Below, in pieces: positions 6,021 to 7,852 of a stretch of 7,852 bases of DNA. Location of the stretch: the NCBI GenBank assembly GCA_026197015.1, contig JAPHRB010000072.1, forward strand, positions 1 to 7,852, in the 5' to 3' direction. The stretch comes from Gammaproteobacteria bacterium. Its GTDB lineage: Bacteria; Pseudomonadota; Gammaproteobacteria; SZUA-229. The notes below the pieces were generated by a model. The model saw nothing but the letters and a program-made list of their open reading frames with translations. It was not told where the DNA came from and made no database searches. The stretch's first letter is position 1. Each line of letters starts with the position of its first letter. The position numbers and the translations under genes were made by a program.

Positions 6021-6186
6021 TCCGGTGGCGAATACGGCATTGAAGATACACGTGTCGCATTACAGTCATCTCGCCAGCAGAAAATATTTAAAAGCCATGT
6101 ATGGTAATGCCTGTTATATTATGATTAATGATGTAAAACAGCTGACTCTTAAAGTTGCAGATATATATCGGAATATAACTAGCTGA
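6021..6186 (+). pseudogene. CbbO/NorD-type von Willebrand A protein remnant (C-terminal end)
   Basis: Directly after the ATPase remnant, in another frame, comes SGGEYGIEDTRVALQSSRQQ (6021-6080). After a further shift or small deletion the sequence continues YLKAMYGNACYIMINDVKQL (6085-6144) and TLKVADIYRNITS to a TGA at 6184-6186. GIEDTR, the helix after it, YLxxxFG, and a final LPxxIYRxLT-like end are what I know from the C-terminus of the CbbO/NorD vWA domain. The segment that normally separates them (..FCVTID..) is missing. The MIDAS region and the large N-terminal part, normally hundreds of residues, are gone. The order Q then O/D matches intact cbbQO and norQD operons, so one large deletion fused the two genes near 6015-6021. 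Confidence 0.7.
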
Positions 6187-6211
6187 AAAACTGAAATAAC
6201 TAGTCTATATT
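6183..6211 (+). promoter_or_regulatory. Candidate sigma-70 promoter for the MCP gene
   Basis: CTGAAA (6183-6188) and TATATT (6206-6211) are separated by 17 bases, with 4/6 and 5/6 matches to the -35 and -10 consensus. It overlaps the end of the vWA remnant and lies 85 bases before the MCP ATG. No good FliA site was found in this gap. Confidence 0.35.
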
Positions 6212-6295
6212 CCTATAAAGATAAACACATTCACCATATGTACGCTTTTGATTTTAAATGGATTAGATCTTTAGGAGCATTTTTGAGGTTTCATA

Positions 6296-7852
6296 ATGAA
6301 TATTTTTAATAAACTCTCCCTACGCAAGCAAATCTGGGTTGGTTTTATCAGCATAATGTTACTCATCATACTGGTGAGTGCCATTGCTTTTTTCAGATTA
6401 TTACAAGTTCAGAATCAGGCGACCAGTATCGCAGACTATTCTCAGCCTGCCATGTTATCTGCCCTCACGCTAAAAGAGCGTATTCAGTCTACTACCAGCC
6501 TGATGGGGTTATATATTATAAATAAAACACCTGAATATTCAGAGAAATTCACCCAGAGCGTGAACGACCTGCAAGATGCATTACGTAAATACAATGAATT
6601 ACCTGCCGTAAAACAAGATAAAAAAATGCAGGAAAACACTAAACTATTAGAAGAGCTGGTAAACCGGTTTATTGGCCATCAGGAAGAAGTTGATTATTTA
6701 ACCAAAAATTATATTGAAAATTATCCAGGCCTGAAAATTGCCAACGCAGAGATAAATCCAAGACATCAGGAAACATTACAGATATTCACAGAAATGATTA
6801 ATTCTGAGCTTGGAGAGCCGGCAACCGTTAAGAGACGTGCCCATCTGCAGCAAATAAACGATCTTAGACAAAACTGGATGAACATTGTTGCTTTATTGCG
6901 CACCTTCCTTTCAAACCCTACTATTGATCGGATTTCCCAGCTTAATATATATATTGATCAACATGCATTATTAACCAGTAGAATAACTAAAAATTCAGAT
7001 TTATTCACTTTTGAACAGGAAGAAGGTTTCCCCAGATTAAGTAAAATATCTCAAAAATATTTTAAATATATAAATGGTATTTTTGATTTATTAAGAACCA
7101 ATACATGGCGAAATGACGTGACGCTAATTAATAAGGAGATAAGCCCATTAATAAATGAAATTGGCTCACAAATTGACACGATGATAAGTTATCAAAAACA
7201 TCAGGTAGAAGCTGGAAATAAAGAGTTAATCACAAATACTCATAATACTCTAAGTCAGATAGTCGTTGTGTTACTGATAGCGCTAATAGTCGGCATTGTT
7301 TCTGCCATGATGACCAGTAAGCAGATTAATGTGGTTGTTGTAGAAATAAACACAATTTTAAAAAATATACTTAACGGCACTTTTTCTTTACGTATGGATG
7401 AAGAACGAGCAGGCGATATTGGCTTACTCGGTAAAACCGTAAATACATTTAGTCAGCAACTTGAATCAATCATAAATGAAATTCGCTCATCCGTTACTGA
7501 GTTACAGACTACATCTACAAATCTAATATCAATTACTCATGAAACAAGCACAAATATCACACAGCAGAACGAGGAGACTGAACTCGTATCAACCGCTGCA
7601 GAAGAGATGTCTTTAACATCTGAAGAAGTTGCTAGAAATACTTCCGCAGCATCAGACTCTGCGCAGAGTGCAGACAGCAGCGCTCAAATAGGTTCTGATA
7701 AATCAAATGCCGCTTTAAAAGGCATGCAGCATTTAATGCAAAACCTGGATAATTCTGCCAGCGTGATTCAATCATTACAGGTTGATACAAATAACATCAG
7801 TGTTGTTCTAGATGTAATTCGTGATATTTCAGATCAAACAAATCTATTAGCA
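6296..7852 (+). CDS. Methyl-accepting chemotaxis protein (3' end outside window)
   Basis: The ATG at 6296 is preceded by GAGG at 6285-6288 and an in-frame TGA at 6284-6286. The frame runs open to the window edge, giving 519 residues. The N-terminal anchor is IWVGFISIMLLIILVSAIAFF (13-33). A large periplasmic sensor region of about 285 residues (35-320) is all helical in character, with no recognisable PAS or Cache motif. The second membrane helix is IVVVLLIALIVGIVSAMM (322-339), followed by a HAMP segment (about 340-394). The start of the signalling coiled coil includes the adaptation-helix stretch AAEEMSLTSEEVARNT (434-449) and VIRDISDQTNLLA, where the sequence is cut just before the CheA/CheW-contact tip. 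It should be an inner-membrane chemoreceptor acting through CheA/CheW, methylated by CheR and demethylated by CheB. Ligand unknown; the length of the sensor region suggests a double four-helix (helical bimodular-like) domain. Confidence 0.9.
   Translation, partial: MNIFNKLSLRKQIWVGFISIMLLIILVSAIAFFRLLQVQNQATSIADYSQPAMLSALTLKERIQSTTSLMGLYIINKTPEYSEKFTQSVNDLQDALRKYNELPAVKQDKKMQENTKLLEELVNRFIGHQEEVDYLTKNYIENYPGLKIANAEINPRHQETLQIFTEMINSELGEPATVKRRAHLQQINDLRQNWMNIVALLRTFLSNPTIDRISQLNIYIDQHALLTSRITKNSDLFTFEQEEGFPRLSKISQKYFKYINGIFDLLRTNTWRNDVTLINKEISPLINEIGSQIDTMISYQKHQVEAGNKELITNTHNTLSQIVVVLLIALIVGIVSAMMTSKQINVVVVEINTILKNILNGTFSLRMDEERAGDIGLLGKTVNTFSQQLESIINEIRSSVTELQTTSTNLISITHETSTNITQQNEETELVSTAAEEMSLTSEEVARNTSAASDSAQSADSSAQIGSDKSNAALKGMQHLMQNLDNSASVIQSLQVDTNNISVVLDVIRDISDQTNLLA

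Noticed and set aside
5926..6186. 86-codon ATG-started frame as an intact small protein
   Set aside because: Its start is in the middle of an AAA+ Walker A/helix segment and its tail belongs to a different protein family in shifted frames. It is the surviving open part of a fused pseudogene.
1..7852. tRNA/rRNA genes, CRISPR arrays, insertion-sequence ends, attachment sites or a defence system
   Set aside because: I found no regularly spaced repeats, tRNA-like cloverleaf, transposase motifs or long terminal inverted repeats on reading both strands.

Overview
The window looks like chromosomal DNA of an AT-rich gammaproteobacterium, probably aquatic or marine. The evidence is the C-terminus of RlmM (a gammaproteobacterial 23S rRNA methyltransferase), a YlqF/RbgA GTPase of proteobacterial type, a DUF5610 protein of the kind found in marine Gammaproteobacteria, a methyl-accepting chemotaxis protein, and recognisable sigma-54 and sigma-28 promoters. 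The genus cannot be named from this sequence alone.

Layout. Bases 3-182 (+) are the 3' end of rlmM. It converges on a leftward group: a class I SAM methyltransferase (253-870), a small STAS/SpoIIAA-like protein (994-1377) and the circularly permuted ribosome-assembly GTPase YlqF/RbgA (1422-2288). YlqF diverges from a rightward mqo gene (2450-3853), a malate:quinone oxidoreductase of the Helicobacter/Campylobacter type, which is followed by two stem-loops. The next 342 bases have no obvious intact gene. They hold a 19-codon open stretch on the minus strand that reads like the end of a lost helical protein, and then a good -24/-12 (sigma-54) promoter at 4129-4144. This promoter leads into an unlisted 42-residue, single-membrane-segment protein with a strong ribosome binding site (4196-4324).

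A DUF5610 protein follows on the minus strand (4385-5539). It has a near-consensus FliA/sigma-28 promoter at 5632-5658, which ties it to the late flagellar/chemotaxis regulon. To its right is a decayed segment. A CbbQ/NorQ-type MoxR AAA+ ATPase remnant (5804-6020), with a stop and a frameshift in the Walker A region, is fused by an internal deletion to the last part of a CbbO/NorD-type von Willebrand A protein (6021-6186). The window ends inside a chemotaxis receptor gene (6296 onwards), cut at the start of its signalling tip.

How they relate. The left half is housekeeping (rRNA methylation, ribosome assembly) plus central respiration (malate to the quinone pool). The right half concerns motility and sensing: a sigma-28-driven DUF5610 gene, a sigma-54-driven micro-protein and an MCP, around the wreck of an ATPase-vWA activation operon. 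The items most worth checking are the sigma-54 micro-protein, the sigma-28 promoter of the DUF5610 gene, and the collapsed Q-O/Q-D operon.
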